From Axinella damicornis (taxonomy: Eukaryota; Porifera; Demospongiae; Axinellida; Axinellidae), in the NCBI GenBank assembly GCA_963931865.1, contig OZ007512.1, positions 4,610,883 to 4,674,882 on the forward strand: a stretch of DNA of 64,000 nucleotides, written 5' to 3'. Shown piece after piece: positions 1-9,354 of the stretch. Position 1 is the first letter of the stretch. Each line of letters starts with the position of its first letter. Position numbers and translations under genes: made by a program. The notes beneath the pieces are model-generated. The model was not told the origin of the DNA, searched no databases, and saw only the letters and a list, made by a program, of their open reading frames with translations.

Positions 1-77
1 CCAGGCCTTTCCTCGCCGTATTCCATACTGGAAGCGATGAAATACTGGTGGTGGGAACGGCCTAGGAACTACCAGGT
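1..77. repeat. Fragment of palindromic MITE family
   Basis: The block around 45-77 (AAATACTGG then TGGGAACGGCCTAGGAAC) closely matches 19360-19395, where the same words run into CCTGGGAATGAGGCTA, the end of the TAGCC MITE family. The left end lies outside the window, so only a half element is seen. Confidence 0.4.
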
Positions 78-469
78 GTATTCTCTTAGCTTATACCTGA
101 GCATAATGCTTCCTCCTCCTCGCAGCTTATGTCCTTACACTTGAAAAAACCCATGAACTGTGTCATGTCCACAGCGTAGCACTAAAGGTTTGGGGGGAAC
201 GGTTCCACCATGGAACAATCCGAACCCAAGCCTTTTACATGTATATCGCTACCCACAAATATACATGTACCTAGCATACGCCAAACTACAGGTACCAGTA
301 CCAATTCAGTGGTACATTTGCATAAGTCTAAATAGAGCCCACCAAAACATTTCTGAGGAGGCTGGCAATCTGGGTGCATGTACATGTAGGCCATAGTTAC
401 AAACATTTGCTGTTGCAAGCTGTGTGTAAAGGATTTCGGCTCATGTGATACTCCGTCCCCTTATTGCAG

Positions 470-836
470 AGTTCTCTTGAACCAACCGAAAATGAAGAGA
501 GTGTGCCTGAGGGCGCTGGCGCAGCAGTAGTCAGTGGCGTTGTGCGGGGGAAGGAGGGGAGCAGGAAGGAGTCACACACGTTTGATGGGTAAGACAGGTC
601 ATGATTCTCTTTGCCTGCTGCTGACAGGGTTTCGTACAGTATTTTTTGCTGGGGGAGTGGAGACTTTATGGGATATAGCCTTGTTCCCAGACCGAGCGCC
701 TGGGAACGAGGCTATATGGGATAGTAAACTGAAGCACATAAAGCAGATGGAAAATGAAGCATGCCTGTTCTAGGGGGGGCTGGGGGCATGCTACCCCTGA
801 ATGCCCTAAGATTGGGTTTTACCAGCAGGGTTTCTT

Positions 837-867
<31 letters not shown>

Positions 868-3240
868 CACAGCAGTAGTCAGTGGCATTGTGCCGGCATT
901 CGCCCCCCCTTGAATGATACCCAAGAAGTATTATGTATGCAAATCTAATCATGCCTCCCCCCCTTACCTCGCCGCGCTACGGTTCCACCCCCTCTCTGTG
1001 TAACCAGCCACTTGTATCTCCCTTGTATCTCACACTATTTATTCCTTCCCCTCAACAGGCACCATGACACTCTGAGTCAAAAGAAGAAGTCGGCAGAAGA
1101 ACCTAAACCAGCGACTTCTCAGACCGTAGAGATGGATACCGAAGACGGAGAGCTAATTGACGAGTGTGAGATGGAAATTGATGAAGCTGATCATGGGAAT
1201 GCCTCTCAGATTGACAATACCAGTGCTGGGCCTCAGGAAACTCAAACTCGTCCCACCTCTCAAAAGAATGCGACTGAAACCGCTAGTTCAGCGTTCGCTG
1301 GTACACAGGCTGCTACAGACTACCACAGTTCACCTGATCGTGAGAGTGCCTCTCAGATTGATAGTGTTGCCTCGGACAATACCAGTGCTATGCCTCAGGA
1401 AGCTCAAATTGTTCCCACCCCTCAGGAGAGTGTGACTGAAACTGCTAGTTCAGCATACACTGCATACTCTGGTACACAGGTTGCAACAGAATGTTATAGT
1501 TCACCTGATCGTGAGAATGCCTCTCGGATTGATAATGTTGCCTCGGAAGCTCAAATTCTTCCCACCTCTCAGGAAGCTCAAATTCTTCCTACCTCTCAGG
1601 AGGGTGCGACTGAAACCGCTAGTTCAGCTTACGCTGTGTACGCTGGTACACAGGCTGCAACAGACTACTATAGTGCTCAACAGCCGTATGACTATTCTGC
1701 GTATGCCCAGGCTGGGTATGGCTACGCCCAAGCCTACAATGCATATCTTCAGCAAGCTGCAGCAGCTGCCTCTTTTGGTGGGTACTCTATGACCCCACCT
1801 GGACAGTATTATCCGGCTTCCTATCCAGCCTACGCCTCCTATGGCAGTCCCTATGGCTACTACGCCACTAGTGGGACTGCGGCGTACAGCACTTCGGCTC
1901 CTGCCACAGTTTACCAACAACAGCAGGTTAGGTTTACAGTATGTGTAGTTACCAGAGGTAGGTCAAACTATATAAGGACTACATGTTGAGTGGTCAAATG
2001 TCCTAGCACTTTAGATTCTAATTGGTCATTTACAAAATATGCTAGGTCATGGCCGTCACCAAAAATAAATCTAAAGAGCATGAAAGTGTGTTCTCCAAGC
2101 TAGATTCAAATCCATGTTGGTTGTGTGTATAGGTGTATTTGGAAAAAAAGGAGTGACTAGAACTCATGCATAAAGAAAGAGATAAGTAATTGGCTGCAGG
2201 TACAGTCATATGAGTCATGCACTTAGATGTAATTGTATTCATGCATGTTGATTGATTGGTCATGTGTTATTTCGACCTCTGAGTTAGTGCCTAGTGTCCC
2301 ACTGTTACCATCAGTTCTGTTCATACAGGTGGCCCCTCCCGTCCCAGCTATACAACCGACAGCACCTACCTCATTCCCAGGCCACCCCACACAGCCTGGG
2401 AATGAGGCTACCACTGTACAACCTCCCACTACAGTTGAAGCAAGCAAGAAGGCGAGTTGAAAAAAACTATGAATACATTAAGACTTTAACACTGTCTGGC
2501 TGTCTGTGAGTGACGGAAGTGGGATGTTTGGGGCCGGGGCTGACTGGTGATGCATGACCTTTGTACTTTACTACTACCTCCGAACCTTGAACTCTGTGGA
2601 GATATGTTGGGCAATTGCAAGGACTGGAACCTTCCAGAATGGTGAAGTGGGTGCGATCTGAGGGCAGCAGTTGAAGCAGACTTGATGGGGGAGCAGCAGC
2701 TTAGGCGCGATTGGGGAGCATCAGCTGAAGTGGATGCGATTCAGCAGCTGAAGCGGACACGATCGGGGAGCAGCAGCTGAAGCGGACGTGATTGGGGAGC
2801 AGCAGCTGAAGCGAATGTGATTCGGCAGCAGCAGCTGAAGCGGACACGATCGGGGAGCAGCAGCTGCATGAAGCCCACGTAATCAGGGCTTTGGACAGCT
2901 AACTTAGGCGAATGAGGGGAAGTAGCTGAGCAAGCGAAGCAAGCGAAGCTACTTGCTCTATGTACGTACATGCAGTCATATGCATTTATTACAACATGCA
3001 CATACATGTACTTACAAGCACTACTAGGCTTGCTGAAATGTACTTCATGCTTACAAACACATGCATATGCACCCCCCTCACACACACACATGCACACACA
3101 CACATGCACACACACACACATGCACACACACACACATGCACACACACATGCACACACACACATGCACACACACACATGCACACACATGCACACACACACA
3201 CATGCACACACACATGCACACACACATGCACACACATGCA

Positions 3241-3272
<32 letters not shown>

Positions 3273-3366
3273 GGGCAAGAAGAGCAAGTTTGCGCTGCCG
3301 GGAAGCAAAGAAAAGCAGGTGAAATCCATGATGGAGAAGTGGAATACTTATCAGAACACACCCTGA
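470..3366 (+). CDS. 3' part of an acidic, Tyr/Ala-rich protein gene (possibly FNBP4-like C-terminus)
   Basis: Four exons join in phase: 470-588, 1059-1926, 2329-2451 and 3274-3366 (stop TGA). The first ends with two bases of a Gly codon that the second completes; the other junctions are phase 0. The 5' end is probably left of the window, since exon 470 follows an acceptor and has no start Met. The protein is acidic at first (GELIDECEMEIDEA), then has Ser/Thr/Gln repeats with ETASSAY-type units, then a Tyr/Ala/Gly low-complexity stretch (1660-1926), and ends in a basic tail with KSMMEKWNTYQ. That tail resembles the K-W-Q motif near the C-terminus of formin-binding protein 4, but no WW domain is visible here, so the family call is weak. 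The intron at 2452 starts GC, not GT. If it is retained, the frame stops three codons later (2458-2460). A MITE-like palindrome lies inside exon 2329-2451. Confidence 0.6.
676..714. mobile_element. 39-bp palindromic MITE (TAGCC family)
   Basis: Ends TAGCCTTGTTCCCAG and CTGGGAACGAGGCTA are inverted repeats. The element is flanked by perfect 9-bp direct repeats TATGGGATA at 667-675 and 715-723. It lies in the intron between exons 470-588 and 1059-1926 and is among the shortest copies in the window. Confidence 0.85.
847..897 (+). repeat. Poly-G run followed by a partial copy of exon 470-588
   Basis: A run of about 21 G (847-867) is followed by about 30 bp (868-897) almost identical to the end part of exon 470-588 (about 520-548), including CAGCAGTAGTCAGTGGC. 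The copy sits in the next intron and carries no usable donor, so it is a duplicated exon scrap. Confidence 0.6.
2367..2410. mobile_element. TAGCC-family palindrome inside a coding exon
   Basis: CCTCATTCCCAGGC and GCCTGGGAATGAGG form a 14-bp inverted repeat around a 9-base loop. The left end has lost one base of TAGCC and no target duplication is left, so the insertion is old. It is read in frame as part of exon 2329-2451 and encodes about 14 residues (FPGHPTQPGNEA and neighbours). Confidence 0.65.
2660..2880. repeat. 29-bp minisatellite
   Basis: About seven diverged copies of a unit built on GCAGCAGCTGAAGCGGAC, period about 29 bp, within the GC-AG intron of the first gene. Confidence 0.75.
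3078..3272. repeat. (CA)n / CATGCA microsatellite
   Basis: About 195 bp of CACA broken by regular ATGC steps. It runs right up to the acceptor CAG at 3271-3273 of the last exon of the first gene. Open frames through it are artefacts of the repeat. Confidence 0.95.
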
Positions 3367-3418
3367 TGCAAACATTTTTTTTATATTGCTGTGAATTTTC
3401 TCCATATTTGTTTGAGGG

Positions 3419-3470
3419 GTTAACCCCACTCCTGGTAGCCGTTGCAACCCTGGTTGTGACTTGCTGTAGC
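3419..3470 (+). repeat. Dispersed CACTCCTGGTAG repeat, copy 1
   Basis: The words CACTCCTGGTAGC then GTTGCAACC and ACTTGCTG recur at 21697-21760 (+) and, on the minus strand, at about 47722-47785. At the last site they form one end of a 1.05-kb element with inverted termini. This copy looks like a solo terminus. Confidence 0.5.
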
Positions 3471-3485
3471 ACATGCTAAGCTGAG

Positions 3486-3588
3486 TAGCCTTGTTCCCAG
3501 GTCTCCACGCACAGCTTGCAGTACTGCAAGCACGCTTTTCGTAATGCAAGCGACAAAAGCTGTGTGTGGAGGCCTGGGAACGAGGCTA
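3486..3588. mobile_element. TAGCC-family MITE, 103 bp
   Basis: Ends TAGCCTTGTTCCCAGG and CCTGGGAACGAGGCTA, with an inner partial hairpin around GCAGTACTGCAAGC. Flanks TAAGCTGAG and AAAGCTGAG are 8/9 identical if the right end is taken one base earlier. Confidence 0.8.
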
Positions 3589-3866
3589 AAGCTGAGCTTG
3601 TTGGCACAGCCGTGACCTTTGACCCCTGGGGCGCGTGCAACCGGAAGCGGGTTGATAAGCTGATCGACTTTGTAGGAAGTTTTGGCGGGAAGTCCGGATG
3701 GCACACTCCAATGTCCGTGCACTCGTCTAGCAGCCTGGGGTCTGAGTGTTCGCCTCCCCAATAACCGAGTACAAGGTTGGGCCCCTCTGTACATACCGGT
3801 TCCTGACTCCCCACCTAGCAGCCCGAGTACGCGTACGCCGGTTCCCATCTGACCACCGAAGCTAAA
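3589..3866 (+). other. GC-rich stretch with weak coding signal
   Basis: One frame from the MITE end to a stop near 3764 reads as a plausible mixed peptide (RKRVDKLIDFVGSFGG). A second short frame, after an acceptor-like CACCTAG (about 3822), reads PEYAYAGSHLTTEAK up to a good donor (GTAAGT, 3867). I could not join these to any gene or recognise a family. They could be exons of an unseen gene or chance. Confidence 0.2.
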
Positions 3867-4197
3867 GGTAAGTTAATCAGTCTGGTTGAAAGCAGGTTAG
3901 CCTCCGCGTGCACGCCTATCCAACGCTCCTGATGCTGCACACTTCGGTGTCTGACCTGTCACGGAGGGATGGGTGTGTTGCTAGGTTGTTTTTTTTCTTT
4001 TTTTTTCATGGAAGGAGGCTGTTTTTTTTTCTATTGGGTAGCTACATGCATATTTTGTGCGCATGTAGGCTTTTTCTTTTTCCCTCCTTTCTTTTTTTTT
4101 GGTAGGCTTGTTCTCTTTCAGCTAATTTATGTACTGCTATACATGTACTGTGAATTAAGCGGCTGGCATCCTGGCTACATGTAGTCTCAATACGTAC

Positions 4198-4232
4198 CAG
4201 ACTATTCGCGCACGCCATGTGCGAATAGTCTG
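4198..4232. repeat. Short inverted repeat
   Basis: CAGACTATTCGC and GCGAATAGTCTG form 12-bp perfect arms around an 11-base loop. Between 3870 and 5060 I see otherwise only T-rich, AT-rich non-coding sequence. Confidence 0.6.
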
Positions 4233-5064
4233 ATACCAAGACTAGGCTACATGTACATGTACACTTTTGTTACGCACAGTGTCCTGCCCAAACTCCTTCA
4301 TTCTCCCTCTACATTGCTCTTTCATTTTTAACACATCCCCCTGATGAGCACTTAATTATAGACATGCAGCTGTTCACACTAGGCGATTTTCTATTCAGCT
4401 ATATTGCTTGACCCTTTGTGCACTAGAGCATGCAGAGCCGTGCAGAGTTCATATGCTTTACGTTTCGATAACTTCCTCACCCAGGAACCCATAATGAGAA
4501 GGATGGAGCGTCCAACTACAAGTCGATCTGCATGGTATAATAGTGCTTGTTGTGACCATATACGGCAAGTGGGAATCTGTACTGTGGTCACATGTGCACT
4601 AAATCTTGTTCTCTTGTTACATAAGAGGTTCCAAATAAGGGCACGGTTAGGTTGCTACTGCATATTTGACTGAACCTGTTCTGTGGCTGTAATGCTAATT
4701 AAGTTGGACGCTCCTTCTTGTTATGGGCTCCCGACTATTATTCAAGTGGTTTCAAAGACTAAAGGTACAACGAACATGCAGTAATAATACATAACTAAAA
4801 ATTACAAAATGAAGATCTCCACCCATGTGAAGAAAAATTGATTTGGTTGGCTTCGGACAATAACAATTCCTTCAGTACCCATAGTCATGGTTACCTCTCG
4901 CCAGGTCCTTGATCCCTGCCTGATCTCTCCTCTTGATCCTCTTTGGTGTCTTCGCATCTTGGCTGGGTTTCATTTGGGCCCGGGGGAAGCTCTCAGATAT
5001 GCACTGGACAGAACTATTTTCTTGAAGTAATAGTGATTGCGTACCATCTCTCCTCTTGTACTGA

Positions 5065-5425
5065 TAGGGGGAGAAGGGGAGCAAGGGCTTCCGTGGTGCT
5101 GATGGACCAACAGGACGACGAGGTTTCCCCGACATCTGTACCTGGCAGTAGTATGGGTGATTGGGGTTCGCAGGAGCTTATGGGCGCCGCGAAGCTCCTG
5201 GGGTTCACCATTATTCTGTTAATCAGGAATGTCTGCTGGAGCACGCTTATGGTATTTGTATGGACTCTTAATTTGCCTGTCCACACATGGCTCTCTTCGA
5301 AGAGAGTGAAATGTTTGACTACTGGTCCCTCTGTCGGGCGTACAGGACAAAGATCAAGAAGACACCCAGTCAAGGAGATCGAGGCTGTTTGTGTGAGTTT
5401 GAAGTGGTGGCAATTACTTAGCTGA
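5065..5425 (+). pseudogene. Decayed collagen-like (Gly-X-Y) fragment
   Basis: From 5068 one frame gives seven Gly-X-Y triplets in a row (GEKGSKGFRGADGPTGRRGFP), after an acceptor-like TGATAG with a pyrimidine-rich lead. The frame then stops at about 5149. At 5325-5360 further triplets (GPS, GRT, GQR) appear with one extra residue, and after a frame change SQGDRGC follows at about 5366-5386. The opposite strand near 4900-4950 also holds GSRGEI-like words. This fits a broken collagen or short-chain spongin-type gene, but the piece is too short and too broken for a firm call. Confidence 0.35.
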
Positions 5426-6234
5426 CCATTCAAATCACTGATGGCATGCATCTTGGAGTAGTCCCAATCAATCCTCTACCATCTGGACGTACCCTAAGAT
5501 GTGGGTGCCGTGGGTAATGATTAGCCCTGTAGCACTTTCAATCCAGAAGGTTATACCAGTTTCTTTCTGCCTCGCAATCATCGCCCTGCAATGGTGATCA
5601 TGATGGCAAAGGTGAAGGCACACATGTCTCAGTGCATGTCTACGAGATGTGAGGAGAGTTTGATGCCCATGCAGTGCCCACCTCAAATGGCAGTTCCAAG
5701 GTCATATGTTACTGTTGTGATGCTGAATGAGATGGAAGACGACAACCACACTGCACACCCTAGTCCATATCGATTCAACCGAGACCACATGTGCTGGCGC
5801 TCTGAATTACCTTTGTGAGGTCGGCCTCCTGCTTGTTACTGCTGCATTACAAAGCCTAGTAAGAACCATCATGATTTGCAGACCTGCTTGATCAGGGACT
5901 CAGATGGGCATTCAGTGTTTGTGTGCACAGCAGCATGTAGGCATCAGAGGCGGCGATTCTTCCTTCACAATGGTCAAACCAATCAGGACAGACATGTTGC
6001 TTTCAGGTTGCATACCTCACAGTCGAGGAAGGTCGGAAAGTTAACTAGGTTATCATCTGGCTTGGAGATGAAATGGTCAGCATACTTGGGCATGCTTGTC
6101 AGCCCAGGACACATACGGTTCCTTTGCTGTATAGGAGGTAGGATCTTATGGTTCTGCATTCAGGCTTCTCATCCACGTATAGCTCACTGCAGAAACAAAT
6201 CCAATTCCATGACACATAATTTGGTTACAGTATA

Positions 6235-6325
6235 ATCACTGGACTGGAAGATGGACTGGACCAGTGGAATGGACTGGACCAGTGGAATGGACTGGAAGAT
6301 GGGCTGGACCAGTGGAATTGACTAT
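6235..6325. repeat. Short-unit tandem repeat (GGACTGGACCAGTGGAAT)
   Basis: About five imperfect copies of an 18-bp unit. Just downstream, 6377-6405 and 6418-6448 are direct copies of CCCTTTGATGTTTGATACAT plus ten bases. Confidence 0.8.
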
Positions 6326-6593
6326 GCTTTATCTCACGTTGCTGTATACGCGCTACAGCAACAGGGGCAATGTATTTCCCTTTGATGTTTGATACATGCC
6401 CTGGACCAGGGCATGTATATCCCTTTGATGTTTGATACATGCCCTGGGAAGCCCCACTGTTCACGGTTTGTTCAACCGCTTGGTCGTAGCATTGTGAACG
6501 TCAAAAGTCACTGTATTTCACACAGATCAGGGGAGAATGTGTCTGTAGTCTAGATAAACAGTTGAGAAGTAGCAAGGTATTCGCGCGTAAGCG

Positions 6594-6702
6594 CTATGGG
6601 TCCATGCGATAGATGGACGGTCGGCACAGAGCTTTCGGTTACTAGCACTATGGGTCTATGCGATAGATGGACGGTCGGCACAGAGCTTTCGGCTACTATC
6701 TC
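6594..6702. repeat. Two tandem copies of about 54 bp
   Basis: GCGATAGATGGACGGTCGGC and following bases occur twice with about two differences, at about 6594-6647 and 6648-6702. Confidence 0.85.
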
Positions 6703-6956
6703 TTTGCTTCATGCTATAAGCACACGCGGCCAGAACCAACCACGGAGACCAGAAACTAACGGAGTTAGATCCTTACAGCTCACCTCACATTCAGTCATTT
6801 TGTCTTCAGTCCCTTTGCATTTACGGGAGCACTAGGCTTCTCTCTTCGCTTTCCTTCTACGTTTAAACCGCTTGCACGCAGGCAGTTACCAAGGAGACTC
6901 CGTAGCAACCGTGCTGCAGTATGACGTAGCCACAGTAATCAACGTGAGATAAGCCA

Positions 6957-7071
6957 GTTAGATCACGCCTAGTCGGGATGTATCCGGTTTACAGTCACTC
7001 GCACACGGGCGCTTCGCGCCCTCGCGCTCATGACTGTAAACCGGATACATCCCTCCTAGGCGTGATATAAC
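6957..7071. mobile_element. 115-bp palindromic MITE
   Basis: Arms ATCACGCCTAG plus GGATGTATCCGGTTTACAGT are repeated inverted at the other end. The loop is GC-rich (GGGCGCTTCGCGCCC). No clear target duplication was seen. Confidence 0.8.
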
Positions 7072-7080
7072 TATAACATA

Positions 7081-7663
7081 TACCGTATAGAGGGATATTT
7101 TCGTAGGTGCAAAATTTCGTATAAATGGCCATAAGCCCCTCAGCAGAAATTTTCGTATTTTAATTTTCGTATGCGCCTGCGCAATGCCACGCCCCCTAGC
7201 ACTACGCGTACGCAAGTGTCGTCTAATAATATAGTCGTTTTCTGTTTTCGGTTGAGGCAATGCACAATGGTGAGAGGGTACGTCTACAATGCTAATATCT
7301 GGGCCTCTGTTGTTGGCAAGAATGACGAATAGCCGCCTGGTTGGCGGCATACTCACCGATCGTTGCTGCTCAGTGAACTGACTTACTTTCATTTGTCGCA
7401 CTTCCCACACTGAGTCTCATCATCGTAGCAGGCTAACGGGTGTAGACGGGTCCACTGGAGTCTGGAAGGCCGTTCGAAGGCTACAAATACCGTTATAAAA
7501 CGCCATCGCTTGCTCGCCGCTTCCACGTGTTCGATTGCCTGTTCAAAATTTGACGTTAAAATTTCGACGGTTAAAATTTTCGCAGTTTTTATTTTCGTAT
7601 CTTGAGGCTTCATACGAAATATACGAAAATTAGCACCGTACGAAAATTTCCCGCTATACGGTA
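7081..7663. mobile_element. 583-bp MITE with TACCGTATAG ends
   Basis: Left end TACCGTATAGAGGGATATTT and right end AAATTTCCCGCTATACGGTA are inverted repeats, followed inside by several TTTTCGTA words. TA dinucleotides flank both sides, as expected of a Tc1/mariner-type derivative. No transposase frame is present. Confidence 0.75.
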
Positions 7664-8036
7664 TATAATGAATGCGTAAAAACATTTTTCCATAGCACTA
7701 CCCGGTTCTGCTGCATGTGTGGCTATTTACTTACTAACCTACTCATAGCCAGCTCTGCATGCCTTGTGTAATTGGCCTGAATTAACGCATCCTCAAATTT
7801 TAGGACATGCAAGTGCATATTTAATACTCTTCAATGGACACACTCTGTATACATTAGTAAACGAGACTGTTCTGAGGTCTGACTGAGTGGAAAGGGATGA
7901 AAGCTACAAACGGTGAAAAAGTGCCATCTGCTGTACATAACATTCCATAGTCAATTCCACCAATAATGTTATATTAACTCTCAGTGAATTCTTTTCCAGC
8001 ACAGCACTCATAGAATTAGGTTGAATAGTTATATCT

Positions 8037-8061
8037 CCCCCCCCCCCCCCCCCCCCCCCCC
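8037..8061. repeat. Poly-C run
   Basis: About 25 consecutive C. A second run of about 30 C lies at 8337-8366 inside the foldback element that follows. Confidence 0.9.
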
Positions 8062-8264
8062 AAACCCGAGGGTTGAAACACAACTTTTGATGTACCTACG
8101 TTTCTGGAAAAACAGCAAACAATTTACAAACAATCACCTGCGGTTTCTCACCTACTCAGCAACTAATAATTTACACCGAATGGTTTGAATGGGGGGCTGA
8201 GACTACTGTACTATGTGCAATTGTACAGGTATGCCGTGCTATAGCTGTTGCCTCTGCCTAGCCT

Positions 8265-8334
8265 TGGTCTAGCTTGATAGACTAGTTTCAGGATGGAGAG
8301 CGACTAGTTGTGGTCAACTCCTCCGATGAAAGAT

Positions 8335-8370
<36 letters not shown>

Positions 8371-8655
8371 TTGCTTAACCATACTGCAAGCAATGGAAAG
8401 CTGGGTGGGCCAGGGCCCGGAAAGGAGGCTAGCTCTACCATGAGCCATGAACAAGAGTCCCTAACTCTCGTACTTTATGCGAAACTTGTCTGTGGAATTC
8501 CAACTTCAAGACGCCATAAACGTGTGGGTAATCCATGAGTGTGAAGTTTTGCTAACTCTTACATTATAGTAGAGTGATGGGGAAATCTTTCATCAGAGGA
8601 GTTGACCACAACTAGTCGCTCTCCATCCTGAAACTAGTCTATCAAGCTAGACCAA
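8265..8655. mobile_element. Foldback element with about 75-bp arms
   Basis: Left arm 8265-8339 and right arm 8579-8655 are nearly perfect inverted copies (TTGGTCTAGCTTGATAGACT at the outer ends). The spacer holds poly-C and a worn TAGCC-family scrap (about 8398-8432). It lies about 700 bp upstream of the TRPA-like gene start. Confidence 0.85.
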
Positions 8656-9354
8656 TTATTAATGAAGTTGGGGCGGGGGGGTGTGTACGGAAACATTTCT
8701 CTACTCCCCACCCTGAGCATGAGAAAAATTGGTGTAGCTAGACAGACTATCCAGCTGTAACAGCTATGTAAGCTTACTTGCTATCTGCCATTGCATGCTT
8801 CCTTTCAGGACCGCCGTTCAGTATGAAACTTGGAGCGTGGGTACAGTACGTCTCGTCTTCAACAGGCGAGCATGTGGCAACCGTTGAGGAACCGTGTGTT
8901 CATGCACTGTCAAGTATCTGAGTAACCAAAATTGACTTTTCCGTGTTCCAACAACTCATTGTATGCTGATGGATTCTCTTCACTGGCTCCTGCTGCCACA
9001 TATTTTACAGTGTAAGGTACGAGAGGGGATTTCCGGACAGTAGAGGATCACCGGCTTCCACTCTCTAGGATCAACGGAGGGGATTTCCGGACACGGCCCC
9101 AGCTAGCTTTCGCTCTCAAGTTCGTCAACAACTGTACAGTGTCATAGATCTGGAACTGCACTCAAGATCATGCCTCGTTTCAAAGTGGGCACTCCTGTAG
9201 CCGACAAACTTTTCAGCGCCGCATGGGCAGGGGCCTGGGCCATGAGGCCGGGCTAGGGTCCCAGGCCAGCTTCCGGAAGTGATTTATGTTAGGCCACGCC
9301 CCATGAAAAAATGGAAATTGGATTCCGGTTTCTGACCCCGTATTAAATCGCAAC

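Noticed and set aside
2741..3549. Long minus and plus frames across the CA/CATGCA microsatellite (Cys-Val or Thr-His repeats)
   Set aside because: All frames of a dinucleotide repeat stay open; no independent coding signal.
4872..5451. Minus-strand frames of 87 and 145 codons opposite the collagen-like piece
   Set aside because: The Gly-X-Y signal is on plus; the minus frames show no family or splice support.
6958..7685. Minus-strand frames of 98-150 codons
   Set aside because: They run through two MITEs with inverted ends.
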